Source: Paenibacillus spiritus (GTDB taxonomy: Bacteria > Bacillota > Bacilli > Paenibacillales > Paenibacillaceae). Taken from it: a stretch of 64,000 nt of DNA. Each line of letters starts with the position of its first letter. Position 1 is the stretch's first letter. The stretch lies in the NCBI RefSeq assembly GCF_008710135.1, contig NZ_VYKK01000004.1, positions 541,747-605,746 of the forward strand, in the 5' to 3' direction. The notes under the pieces were generated by a model. It did not search any database. It was not told where the DNA came from and was given only the letters and a program-made list of their open reading frames with translations. The position numbers and the translations under genes are program-made. Below are positions 10,301 through 17,736 of the stretch, in pieces.

Positions 10301-11982
10301 CGCGCCTCCAGCTCCAGGACTCCATGGCCGCTCTCCTTCATCAGCTTGGCATTATCCGGATGGTAATACTCCAGTTCGTCATTGTAGACGACGCCGGTAT
10401 TCTGGACATTCCATTTGGATTCGTCGATCTGCTCGCCGTTGAATTCATCGTTCCACACCAGCTCCCACTGCGAGTCATCCGTGGAAGGAGTCGCGGTTGG
10501 CGATGCCGTCGCGGTTGGTGATGCCGTCGCGGTTGGCGATGCCGTCGCGGTTGGCGATGCCGTCGCGGTTGGCGATGCGGTCGCGGTTGGCGATGCGGTC
10601 GCGGTCGACGATGCCGTCGCGGTCGGCGATGCCGTCGCGGTCGGCGATGCGGTCGCGGTTGGCGATGCAGTCGCCGTCGGCGATGCGGTTGCCGTTGGCG
10701 ATACGGTTGCCGTTGGCGATACGGTAACCGTCGGCGAGGAGCCTGTCCCGCCTGTTCCTGCCGTTGCTGCCGCTGGCGGCGAAGAGACCTTATCTCCGGT
10801 CAGTCCCTGAAGCACCGTTCCCGAAGTGAGCGTCTTTCCGTTAAACTGGATGCCTTCCGCCTCCACTTCCAGCCGGTCCACGGTTCCGCGGTTCTCAATT
10901 CGAGAACCGGAGGCTGCTGCATCCACGATAAGCGTGCCTACCCGCACATCCGGCGAAATCACGATGCCGGCAGGCTGGACCAGCTCCAGCCGCGCAGCGG
11001 AGCTTCCTTCTTCCAGCACCACCCGGACCGGCGCGGCGGATTTATCCACAATCACCCGCTCCAGCGCGGATTTCCGGAATACTACAGAATGCTCTCCTCC
11101 GCCGGAGATCCGGCTCACGCCCGCCACCTGTAGGCCGGTCACATTCACGTCTCCCTCGGCGGCTCCCGGAGCTACATACAAATTCCCGGCCACCGCCGCG
11201 CCCTGCACGGCTACATTCGGCCGGTTGATAATCAGACTTCCCTGGAGGCTGCCCACCTTGTAGCTTCCTTCGGCCGGACTGATCCATCCGATCATCCGGT
11301 CCAGCAGCGCGGCAAGCTCGCCCCGGGTAAGCTCCGCCTTCGGCGCTATTCTCCCAGAAGCATCACCGCTGAGATAACCTGCGGCCAGCAGCGCATTCAC
11401 GGCTTCGCGGGCGTATGCCGAGACTTCGGCCCCGTCAGTTCCGGCGTTCACAAGCGACTTCGAACCCGGCTCCATCCGAAAAGCCCGGTACAGGAGCGCC
11501 GCCGCTTCCTGCCGCTGGACGGCGGCATCCGGCCGGAAGCTGCCGTCCGGATAACCGGCTGCAAGTCCGGCTGCATACGCCTGCCGAACCGGTTTCTCAT
11601 ACCAGGAAGAAGCGCCTACATCCGTAAAGGCAGGTTGTCCTTCCGCCGTATACCGGAAGATCCGGGTCATAACGGCTGTCAGTTCGGCGCGGGTGACCGC
11701 ACGCTTAGGCTCATAGCGGCCTTGGGCGTCTCCCTGCAGAATGCCGGCCGCAGCCAGCTTCTCCGCCGCCCCGGCTGCCCAATGGCCCTTCATGTCCGTG
11801 AATTTCGCCTGCGCGGTTGCGCCTTCGGCTGCATCGCCGGCGGCAGCAAGGGCAACGGCTGGAGCCGCCTGAACGGAGCCGCCGGCCTTGCCTGCTGCAG
11901 CTCCGGCCGAAGTGTTCCCGATCGGCAGGCTGGTCAGCAGCAGGAGCCCGACCAGAAGCTTGGAAATGGTAGTGCGATACAA
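7309..11982 (-). CDS. Surface-anchored multidomain GH16 beta-glucanase (laminarinase) with SLH and carbohydrate-binding modules
   Basis: 1557 residues, exported. The order is: signal peptide (about 1-28); three S-layer homology domains (about 56-235) for cell-wall attachment; a beta-rich region (about 240-400) placed where CBM54 lies in Clostridium thermocellum Lic16A; and a Ser/Pro/Thr/Ala repeat linker (about 415-500). GH16 follows (about 504-762), then several CBM4_9-like jelly-roll modules starting at N-G-x-F motifs near 795, 945, 1245 and 1405, with a CBM6/35-like module near 1105-1240. The GH16 catalytic motif GEMDIMEL gives nucleophile E623 and acid/base E628. The architecture matches laminarinases acting on beta-1,3-glucan, although lichenase activity cannot be excluded. 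The start is TTG at 11982, eight bases after GGGGGAGG. It is transcribed towards the transporter operon. Confidence 0.93.
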   Translation of the reverse strand: MYRTTISKLLVGLLLLTSLPIGNTSAGAAAGKAGGSVQAAPAVALAAAGDAAEGATAQAKFTDMKGHWAAGAAEKLAAAGILQGDAQGRYEPKRAVTRAELTAVMTRIFRYTAEGQPAFTDVGASSWYEKPVRQAYAAGLAAGYPDGSFRPDAAVQRQEAAALLYRAFRMEPGSKSLVNAGTDGAEVSAYAREAVNALLAAGYLSGDASGRIAPKAELTRGELAALLDRMIGWISPAEGSYKVGSLQGSLIINRPNVAVQGAAVAGNLYVAPGAAEGDVNVTGLQVAGVSRISGGGEHSVVFRKSALERVIVDKSAAPVRVVLEEGSSAARLELVQPAGIVISPDVRVGTLIVDAAASGSRIENRGTVDRLEVEAEGIQFNGKTLTSGTVLQGLTGDKVSSPPAAATAGTGGTGSSPTVTVSPTATVSPTATASPTATASPTATASPTATASPTATASSTATASPTATASPTATASPTATASPTATASPTATASPTATPSTDDSQWELVWNDEFNGEQIDESKWNVQNTGVVYNDELEYYHPDNAKLMKESGHGVLELEARKEAYGGKNYTSGKLTSKMKGDWTYGKFTVRAKLPIQQGMWPAIWMMPTDEENQYGPWPGSGEMDIMELTGPVAGDEANADLYPRTVHGSLHYDIPHVSQSKTYVLPKGQTFADDYHDFTMEWLPGLIRYYVDGEKYFETSDWGTKREGQPDYYTYPAPFDRPFYMILNLAVGGSWPGNPADNFQSDRMYVDYVRVYQYKGLDQWPAVGERPVHSGDAHPQRPALADGNQIYNGNFTGEAAASGVPAEWQFIENAGGSGHVQVVTDAEKGTAAKVTVDQAGTQNYSIQLTQMPMMLEKGKAYKVTFDAKADAARRVMSKLTEFGGGWTAYSQERFFDLTDQWASYTYTFNMNQPTDNNARFEFNLGLSDVDAYFTNVKVVETEPLPVERTPLADGNLIYNGGFELGSGRMGYWTFGTDSASGIQAAAGVTNRLELPLMKREFRADIQTPGSSADAAVLSQAGLPLAAGSYQLSFDARSDSRGPLGIRLTTKDGEVLYPDGSQMELSTGWTSYSTEIQVPGSGNSAGTLSFLMGLSAGSVELDNVRLVRKPSPPVLDQYLHMQADQYWNASGVDLAPGQEGSKDMTGMDPGDYADFKVQINRQGTFVPTIRAGSDQASSRLELTVLDSSKKAVATADVYAAEIGNAETAYRSLSGAPLSLDAGTYYFRLSGSGYRLAWLDLSREAVVNGTMDQETEGWTLFKKDGESDPNSFMAADNGQLAVTVGGSGEEDWHVQVKQAPFALEQGRTYKLSFDAGASLARDIRVLIQHDGTIDKNWTTYLNEIVPLTEANGHFEYFFTARASDVSAVLQFSLGKVTEALGQHTVKLDNVSLIRVNPVLAGQPYSENLMPNGDFSAPSLAGWTFYSSDSGALSISNQDEALKIQVGTVGSNSWDRQVYYEGITYNDGSHYTLTFKAKASKPRKMNVSLGWLDAADNYAWHGYGSQIVDLGTEYKEYTVEFDVTGGGTPIGRVSFELGNIEDSAGNLDVVIDDLHLVSS
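10486..10737 (-). repeat. 18-bp tandem repeat coding a Ser-Pro-Thr-Ala-Thr-Ala linker
   Basis: About fourteen copies of an 18-bp unit encode SPTATA with a few variants (SPTVTV, SPTATV, SSTATA). This is the flexible, probably glycosylated linker between the N-terminal anchor part and the GH16 domain. Several units are identical at DNA level, so copy number may vary between strains. Confidence 0.95.
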
Positions 11983-12016
11983 AAGTCATTCCTCCCCCTA
12001 TGAACATCAACGAATT

Positions 12017-12099
12017 CCGGCGACTGTATCGCCGGATGCTTCCAGTATAGGGGCCGCTCTCTTGGGGAGGACATACCAATTCCTTAGCCCGCATACCAA
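12017..12099 (-). promoter_or_regulatory. Promoter and leader of the GH16 gene
   Basis: Minus strand: two perfect TTGGTATG direct repeats (12072-12079 and 12092-12099) exactly 20 bp apart, then 22 bp to a TATACT -10 (12044-12049). No -35 consensus is visible, as expected for an activator-dependent promoter. Downstream in the leader is a 7-bp inverted repeat, CCGGCGA / TCGCCGG (12017-12035), that could form a hairpin before the ribosome site. Confidence 0.6.
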
Positions 12100-12154
12100 A
12101 GATGCAAGCCTTCCCGAGTACGAAGCCCGCAGGGTTACACGTGTGATTTCGCAC

Positions 12155-12202
12155 AAAAACCCACTCTCCCGGCAGGCGTGAGCCTCCCGAAAGAGCGGGT
12201 TT
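12155..12202 (-). terminator. Rho-independent terminator of the PRC-barrel/zinc-ribbon pair
   Basis: On the minus strand AAACCCGCTCT pairs with AGAGTGGGTTT (one mismatch), with an inner AGGC/GCCT helix, and is followed by TTTTTG. It lies 44 bp after the zinc-ribbon gene stop. Confidence 0.8.
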
Positions 12203-12245
12203 CGTTCATGCTATGTAACTTCTTCGCCGGGCAGAAGCTCCCGCC

Positions 12246-12455
12246 TTACGAAGTAGCCTGAATCTGCGGAAATTCGGGCACGGCTTCCTCGCCGCAGAAC
12301 AGATCATCGAGCGAGCTGAGCGTGCCGTCCTCTTCCACCTGATACACCGACATTTTCTCGCCGTTCACCGTCAGTTCGATGAAGCAGCCCCAGCAATAGA
12401 ATTGATGGGAACCGATCTTGCCTATATCCTTGGACCCGCAGTTTGGACATTTCAT
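12246..12455 (-). CDS. Small zinc-ribbon protein of unknown function
   Basis: 69 residues beginning MKCPNCGSKDIGKIG. Two CxxC pairs (Cys3/Cys6 and Cys22/Cys25, spacing CPNC...CWGC) form a classical zinc ribbon near the N-terminus. The rest is acidic with no recognisable catalytic motif. The start at 12455 has AGGTGG ten bases upstream; an ATG at 12464 is too close to that site. The gene begins 14 bp after the PRC-barrel gene stop, so the two are probably co-transcribed. I do not know its function; a nucleic-acid-binding or protein-interaction role is a guess from the fold. Confidence 0.8.
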   Translation of the reverse strand: MKCPNCGSKDIGKIGSHQFYCWGCFIELTVNGEKMSVYQVEEDGTLSSLDDLFCGEEAVPEFPQIQATS

Positions 12456-12469
12456 TCTCTTCATTCCAC

Positions 12470-12991
12470 CTATCCGTTGACAATATTAATGGCTTTCTCC
12501 AGGCGTTCTTCGCTCATTGCGGGGACAAGCAGCGCGTCCTCCCCAATGGATATTTCCTCGGAACACGGCAACCATTTGCGGCCTTCCATCAGATCGGTCA
12601 CAAGCCCGTCACTGATTTCAAGGGCTACTATTGTGTTTCCCATCTTTTGGTCAAAATAAACATCGGATACCTTGCCGAGAATCGTTCCGGTTGCCGTTAC
12701 GACCTGGAGATCCTTGAGCTTATTCTTCCCTTCCAGAAAGGTGTATGGAATACGGTCGGAATCCGTCTTCTGAATCGCTTCTTCGCTGGTTATCATAACG
12801 GCATCCTCGCCATAGGCGACGATGTCCTTCCATGCCACAACTTTCACATGACCGCCGAAAAAAGACTTGCTTTCCAGTTCTATACCCGCAATCGTCCAGT
12901 TTGAATCCAGTATACAGTCAACAATTTTGCCGATGACCTTGCCCTCTTCCACACCGAACACGGAGAGTCCGATCATATCCTGCATCTTCAT
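12470..12991 (-). CDS. PRC-barrel domain protein
   Basis: 173 residues with two PRC-barrel-like halves: residues about 1-75 (IGLSVFGVEEGKVIGKIVDC) and about 85-160 (GTILGKVSDVYFDQKMGNTI). PRC barrels are small beta domains found in ribosome maturation factor RimM, photosynthetic reaction centres and sporulation proteins such as YlmC. They usually mediate protein-protein or protein-RNA contacts rather than catalysis. The ATG at 12991 follows GGGAGGAG. It is upstream of and probably co-transcribed with the zinc-ribbon gene. The specific role is unknown. Confidence 0.88.
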   Translation of the reverse strand: MKMQDMIGLSVFGVEEGKVIGKIVDCILDSNWTIAGIELESKSFFGGHVKVVAWKDIVAYGEDAVMITSEEAIQKTDSDRIPYTFLEGKNKLKDLQVVTATGTILGKVSDVYFDQKMGNTIVALEISDGLVTDLMEGRKWLPCSEEISIGEDALLVPAMSEERLEKAINIVNG

Positions 12992-13123
12992 GTCCTGGGT
13001 CTCCTCCCTAATCGATCCTTGCGGGAAGCGGACAAGCCTTACCTTGCGCCGGACTTCACCGCATTGAATGGAGATGAGCGGTCCGAAACCGTGAGCCCAT
13101 GACCAGCCGCCAAGCGCCTACGC

Positions 13124-14269
13124 TTACTTACGCAGCCGATGCAAAATGGTTTCAATTTTTCGGGCGACGACTTCCATTTCTTCAGTAGTATTACCCAATC
13201 CTGTGCTAAACCGAACCGCGGACGTCAAAAGAGGCTCCGGCAGATTCATGGCCTTCAGCACATGCGATACTTCCAGCGAGCCCGAATTGCAAGCCGAGCC
13301 GCTGGAAGCGGCGACCCCTTCCATATCGAGATTCATCAGCAAGATATCCGAGCGGACGCCGGGGAAGCTCACATTCAGAATATGGGGGGCAAAATGCTCC
13401 GGGCTGCCGTTGACGGCATACGCATCCGGTCCGATCCGACGGTCGAGCTGCGAGAGCAGCTCGGTCCGCAGCGCCAGCGCCCGGGCCCGTCTCTCCTCCA
13501 GTCCGGAGACCGCCAGCTCCACCGCCTTGGCGAACCCGGCCATGCCGGCCAGATTCTCCGTCCCGGCGCGCCGGGAACGTTCCTGCAGCCCGCCGTGCAG
13601 CCGGGGGTGCAGCGGAGCGCCGGAACGCACATAGAGGCCGCCGATTCCCTGCGGCCCGTTAATCTTGTGCCCGGCGAAGCTCATATAATCGACGGGAAGC
13701 CCGCGGAGAACAATCGGCAGCATTCCAATCGCCTGAACGGCATCGACATGGAGAAGAATACCGCGCTCCCGCGCCAGCTTCCCGATTTCTTCGATCGGCT
13801 GTACAGTTCCGACCTCGTTGTTCGCATACATCACACTGATGAGAAAAGTGTCCTCCCGAAGCGCAGCTTCGACATCGGCCGCCGATACCCGGCCCGTCCG
13901 GTCCACCGGCAGCCGGGTTACCGCATAGCCGAGCCGCTCCAATTCGTCCGCGGCATGCAGAACAGCGTGATGCTCCACCGCCGTCGTAATGAGATGCCCG
14001 CCCTGCGGAGCCCGGGCGGACGCAGCGCCGAAGAGCGCCAGATTGTCGCTCTCCGTGCCGCCTGCGGTGAACACCCACTCCGCCGGCGAACAGCCCAAAA
14101 AGGCGGCGATCGTATCGCGCGCCTGGCTTACGGTTCCTTTGGCGGAACGGCCAAAGGCATGAACGCTGGAGGCGTTGCCGAACTGTTCCGTCATTATCGT
14201 CATCATGGCCGCGGCAACCTCCGGATGAATCGGAGTCGAGGCAGCATGGTCCACATAGATTGAGTTCAT
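13124..14269 (-). CDS. iscS: Cysteine desulfurase (YrvO/IscS type)
   Basis: 381 residues of a class V PLP-dependent aminotransferase. The lysine binding PLP is in MSFAGHKINGPQGIGG, the N-terminal motif is VDHAASTPIHPEV, and the active cysteine loop is SSGSACNSGSLE. The enzyme takes sulfur from L-cysteine as a persulfide for tRNA thiolation and Fe-S assembly. In bacilli the YrvO-type desulfurase hands sulfur to MnmA. The mnmA gene lies nearby at 19.6 kb and cymR at 19.0 kb; in Bacillus subtilis cymR, yrvO and mnmA are adjacent, whereas here AT-rich DNA lies between. The ATG at 14269 is preferred because GGGAG lies 7 bases upstream. A promoter-like sequence is found upstream. Confidence 0.95.
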   Translation of the reverse strand: MNSIYVDHAASTPIHPEVAAAMMTIMTEQFGNASSVHAFGRSAKGTVSQARDTIAAFLGCSPAEWVFTAGGTESDNLALFGAASARAPQGGHLITTAVEHHAVLHAADELERLGYAVTRLPVDRTGRVSAADVEAALREDTFLISVMYANNEVGTVQPIEEIGKLARERGILLHVDAVQAIGMLPIVLRGLPVDYMSFAGHKINGPQGIGGLYVRSGAPLHPRLHGGLQERSRRAGTENLAGMAGFAKAVELAVSGLEERRARALALRTELLSQLDRRIGPDAYAVNGSPEHFAPHILNVSFPGVRSDILLMNLDMEGVAASSGSACNSGSLEVSHVLKAMNLPEPLLTSAVRFSTGLGNTTEEMEVVARKIETILHRLRK

Positions 14270-14344
14270 CTTCATTCTCCCGGTTCAAGCCTCCGCCCAA
14301 CAGCAGGTAAATCGGTGGGCTTGGAGGGTTATACATTCTATCAC

Positions 14345-14373
14345 ATACTACCCCTTGGAGGCAAAAACATCAA
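14345..14373 (-). promoter_or_regulatory. Predicted promoter of the cysteine desulfurase gene
   Basis: Minus strand TTGATG (14368-14373), 17-bp spacer, TAGTAT (14345-14350), about 75 bp upstream of the ATG. An overlapping alternative is TTGCCT with 18-bp spacing to TAGAAT. This would give the gene transcription independent of cymR. Confidence 0.5.
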
Positions 14374-14493
14374 CCCGGCGCCTTCCATCCAATATTGTCC
14401 AAGCCGCAGATGGTGAAGCTTCAGGAAAGTAAACCGGCCACCTGACATAGAATTTTGAAGAAGAGAAGAATTACAGGAGGTCGGATAAATCCT

Positions 14494-14985
14494 ATGTACG
14501 CACATTATTATCACAGACAAGGGTGGCAGCGCGCAGCCTTCCAGCCGGTCTGGGCGACCAGCTATGCCCAGGCGCTGGAGCTTATGAAGCAGTCGGTACA
14601 GGGCGAGAAATCGGACGAATGGTTCTATGACCAGCTCATCCGGCTGGCGCCGAACAAGGAGCAGGCCGACATTATCGTCTCCATCCGCAATGATGAGCGA
14701 AGCCACAACCGAATGTTCCGTCAGATCCTTCAGGAACTGACCGGACAGCAGGTCGGACCCGGAAATCCCGAAGAAGCTGAATCCCCGCCCGCCACCTTCC
14801 GCCAGGGCCTGCAGACCGCTCTCTTCGGCGAACTCTCCGCAGTCGAGCGCTACCGCAAAATGTGGTTCGGGCTGCCGCCGGGCGTCTACAAAGACACCGT
14901 CTTCGGCATTATGATCGACGAACTCAAACACGCGGACAAGTATAATTACCTGCTGGGTACGCTGCATGAGCACAAGGCTACTTGA
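14494..14985 (+). CDS. Ferritin-like (rubrerythrin-type) domain protein
   Basis: 163 residues, mostly helical. Two ferritin-like metal-ligand motifs are visible, NDERSH in the second helix and DELKH in the fourth, with further glutamates in QGEKSDEW and GELSAVERY. This is the four-helix di-iron pattern of the rubrerythrin/ferritin-like superfamily, but there is no rubredoxin domain. It probably binds iron or reacts with oxygen species; the precise reaction is unknown. The ATG at 14494 is preceded by AGGAGG at 14475. It is transcribed divergently from the cysteine desulfurase gene and ends in its own terminator at the left edge of the AT-rich island. Confidence 0.88.
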   Translation: MYAHYYHRQGWQRAAFQPVWATSYAQALELMKQSVQGEKSDEWFYDQLIRLAPNKEQADIIVSIRNDERSHNRMFRQILQELTGQQVGPGNPEEAESPPATFRQGLQTALFGELSAVERYRKMWFGLPPGVYKDTVFGIMIDELKHADKYNYLLGTLHEHKAT

Positions 14986-15015
14986 GGGTCAGGGCGTAAT
15001 TCTGTTCTAGGCAGA

Positions 15016-15047
15016 AAGGGGCTCCATTTGTGGATAGCCCCCTTGTT
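15016..15047 (+). terminator. Terminator of the ferritin-like gene
   Basis: GGGGCT (15018-15023) pairs with AGCCCC (15036-15041) around a 12-base loop and is followed by CTTGTTTGT, 31 bp after the stop codon. Confidence 0.7.
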
Positions 15048-15074
15048 TGTATGAACTTATTTCTTACATAATAT

Positions 15075-15101
15075 TTTCACTTCTGCTAGATAGAAGTGAA
15101 A
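15075..15101. repeat. Perfect 10-bp inverted repeat
   Basis: TTTCACTTCT and AGAAGTGAAA are separated by 7 bases in AT-rich DNA. No adjacent gene explains it. It could be an old mobile-element end, an operator or a weak terminator. Confidence 0.5.
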
Positions 15102-15291
15102 TAGCCTATTATTATTGTCTCGAAACTAATTACATGGTAATTTACGGGTAAATAGTTGAAAGATGAGGTTACTAGTTGTCCACCGACCTTTAAACCGCCT
15201 TATCCCTTTTAATCATCCCAATCAGTTAATTTTATTATTCCTTATACTTGAGAACAAAGAGAACGACTCCCCTTTCCCCTCAAAAATAAAG

Positions 15292-15684
15292 TCATCTTTT
15301 GTAGTAGCTCGCTCTAGGGATTCCGGCAATGGATAACAGATGTGTCACGCTATGCCGGTTGCGTAGTTCCTCAATTATTTGGTAGTTGTCCTGTAGACAG
15401 GGGCAACCTCCCGGACCAGATTTGGATAACGCTTTTTCGAGAATCCACCTGCGCTTTCAGGTAATTCTACTCCTCTTCGACATTGGCAAACTTCGTGTTT
15501 GGACGTCATTTAAAGGGACTTCTGCTTCCCTTGAGAGTATCGTAGACCTCCCCAGCCTTGTATTTCTTCACCAATTCTTGAAGCTGATTCTTGTTTCGGA
15601 TACACAATCGGGTCGAGACTGTAGTGTATTTATCTTTCCTTTCCCATTTAAGCCTTTGCCGCCTTTCTGTCCTTTTTTATCCAT
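15292..15684 (-). pseudogene. IS3-family transposase remnant (end of OrfA plus start of OrfB)
   Basis: Read on the minus strand in three frames, this stretch gives pieces of one IS3-type element. It has an N-terminal MDKKGQK with a ribosome site, then LCIRNKNQLQELVKKYKAGE and YLKAQVDSRK typical of OrfA. The start of OrfB follows as NYQIIEELRNRH and IAGIPRASYYKR. At least two frameshifts separate the parts, and everything after the OrfB N-terminus, including the DDE domain, is missing. A plus-strand frame over the same bases (15386-15751) is judged to be antisense. The piece is therefore a dead fragment marking the AT-rich island. Confidence 0.7.
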
Positions 15685-15842
15685 ACGAAAATCCTCTCTA
15701 AGTTCACTTCATCCTCATGATACCATGTGGACTTTTGTGAGTGTTACTTGAAGGGGATAATAGCTTTTTGCTGCCTTTTAGTTATTGTTCATACTCTTGT
15801 TAATTTCTCCAAATAGCTAGGCAAGATGCTCTGGAACATAGT

Positions 15843-15888
15843 AAAAAAATCGAGCAGCAACTCTCTTGGTAATGGAAGATTGCTGCTC
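15843..15888 (-). terminator. Rho-independent terminator downstream of the Kelch gene
   Basis: GAGCAGCAA (15852-15860) and TTGCTGCTC (15880-15888) form a perfect 9-bp stem. On the minus strand it is followed by a run of seven T. It is about 170 bp after the Kelch stop codon. The stretch 15889-16058 between them has no recognisable gene. Confidence 0.75.
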
Positions 15889-16058
15889 AATGTTTGTGGT
15901 GGACAGAACCTCAACGCACCCCAAAAATACCAACCTACAAGGCGTTTTTAGGGCGAAATGAAGCGATCACAGGAACCAAAACCACATCACTCAGGACTTG
16001 CGCGTAACAGGGACTTTTATCAATCATAAGTTGTACTCGGCTCACTCAGGTCGTAAAG

Positions 16059-17369
16059 TCACTCTTTAGCTGAGTATTCATTAACACTAAAGGTAAGGAT
16101 TTTATCAAAGATCACGTAGTCTTTTCGACTGGTGAATGGCCCTTTATTATTATCATGCTTATCTATGGCATAAAATACATTTCCAGATCCATTCTGTTTA
16201 TTCTCATACCAAGTAATAAATGCGTTGACTTCGTCCATACTCAGATCAAATTCTTTCTCAAGACCAGTATTCATGGTCACAGTAAGAATTGCACGATCAC
16301 CGGTTGACTGTTCCGGGACTGGTGTAGGTACCGGTATTGAAGTCGCTGAGGGCTCAGGGGTTGGCGCTATTGTGGGTACAGGTTCCTCAATTGTAATCGT
16401 TTCTACAGTTTTTAATGTTCCGTTAGTTGCTCCAGTAGAACCGCCAACAATATACAATTGACCATTTACTACAGCTGCACCACTTTGATATCTACTATCA
16501 GTTAAATTAGTAAAACTGGATACATTATTTTTCGCTGGGTCGTAAATCTGAACAGTAGAAAGAACCGTTGATCCATTCTTTCCTCCTAAAATATATATTT
16601 TCCCATTGAGTGTTGCTACTGCTGCTCCATGGGGGGCATTTTGTAAATTTGCTTTTGCCTCCCAAATATTTAAGATTGGATCATACTCATAAATAGTATC
16701 AGAAGTTATTTGGGGGGTAGTAGGCGTTTTCAATCCTCCCAATATATAGATTTTCCCGTTATTGACAGCTCCGACTGGCCCATTAGCAATTACAGGTAAA
16801 TTAGTTTTAGTTGACCAGACTCCTGTTGTCGTATTAAATGCCTCAACGGTCGACACAAATACGTTGATATCTGTTGCTCCTCCTACGACATAAATGTTGT
16901 CCCCAACAACAGCAGATGCTGCCCACGATCTCCCAGCTTTCATCGGTGTTGTAGTGGTCCATGTATCGGAATCAGGGCTGTAAACCTCTACTTTGGGAGT
17001 TCTTACAGGGGTACCACTCGCATTATCGTAGTAGCCTCCAATGACATAAATCTTATTGCCCACAACCGCTGCGGTAGCAGCAGCCCTTGCAGTAGGCATA
17101 TCACTTTTTTTAGACCATAAGTCTGATGATGGATCATAAACATATGTAGTTTTTTGTTTTATGCCATTAGCTGCTTGATCTGAGTTTCCTACGCCTCCAA
17201 ATGCATATATCTTACCTCCGTATTCCACCATTGCTGCTCCAGCCCTTGCTTCTGGAAGGCTGGTTTTTGGGGTCCATACTTCGTTAGATTCTGCAAACCC
17301 TGAAGTAACAGTAACCAGAGATCCAAAGATCATAAATATTGAAACTAGCCATATAAATTTTCTTTTCAA
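16059..17369 (-). CDS. Secreted Kelch-repeat (beta-propeller) protein
   Basis: 436 residues. A signal peptide (about 1-26) is followed by six Kelch-type blades, each with motifs such as GGKIYAFGG, GNKIYVIGG and NGKIYILGG, forming a beta-propeller (about 30-335). A Pro/Thr-rich linker (EPVPTIAPTPEPSATSIPVP) follows. The C-terminal 75-residue domain contains WYENKQNGSGNVFYAIDKHD and FTSRKDYVIFDKIL. I recall this ending from other Paenibacillus exported proteins, but its function is unknown. The start is TTG at 17369, nine bases after AAAGGAG. The gene is clearly more AT-rich than the core genome and lies between two IS3 remnants, suggesting transfer. The ligand is unknown. Confidence 0.85.
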   Translation of the reverse strand: MKRKFIWLVSIFMIFGSLVTVTSGFAESNEVWTPKTSLPEARAGAAMVEYGGKIYAFGGVGNSDQAANGIKQKTTYVYDPSSDLWSKKSDMPTARAAATAAVVGNKIYVIGGYYDNASGTPVRTPKVEVYSPDSDTWTTTTPMKAGRSWAASAVVGDNIYVVGGATDINVFVSTVEAFNTTTGVWSTKTNLPVIANGPVGAVNNGKIYILGGLKTPTTPQITSDTIYEYDPILNIWEAKANLQNAPHGAAVATLNGKIYILGGKNGSTVLSTVQIYDPAKNNVSSFTNLTDSRYQSGAAVVNGQLYIVGGSTGATNGTLKTVETITIEEPVPTIAPTPEPSATSIPVPTPVPEQSTGDRAILTVTMNTGLEKEFDLSMDEVNAFITWYENKQNGSGNVFYAIDKHDNNKGPFTSRKDYVIFDKILTFSVNEYSAKE

Positions 17370-17736
17370 AAAAACCAACTCCTTTAAGATGTATGCATCA
17401 AGCCTACACTAAAAAAGAGTGTACAAATAGTCTGTTATTCAACATTTATTTACAATAAACTTAAGAGTTAAAGGGAATATGTGTATTAACAGAAAATCTC
17501 TCCGGAGTTTCATATTATCCAGAATTACCATCCGCTTTGGTTACCTTTAGCTTATATACTTAAGGCCCTGAATAAATGCCCAAAATATTTCTCGACTTTA
17601 ACCTTCCATCTCGTCGATATCTGTGGTCCCGAACCTCTTCAGGCGCTCGGTACGCTTCCCCAGGAGACATACCTAATCAGGGACAAATACAAAAGTCAAC
17701 CCAAAAATTAACCTAGTTGGTACTGCCCCCGTAACG

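Noticed and set aside
15386..15751. 121-codon plus-strand ORF in the island
   Set aside because: It is antisense to the IS3 fragment and has no ribosome site.
15922..15932. Another TTGGTATT box
   Set aside because: A single copy lies in the AT-rich island with no partner 20 bp away and no -10 at the right distance.
17570..17720. Remnant of a restriction endonuclease before the IS element
   Set aside because: One minus-strand frame gives a short protein-like piece (RLKRFGTTDIDEMEG), but it is too short to assign.
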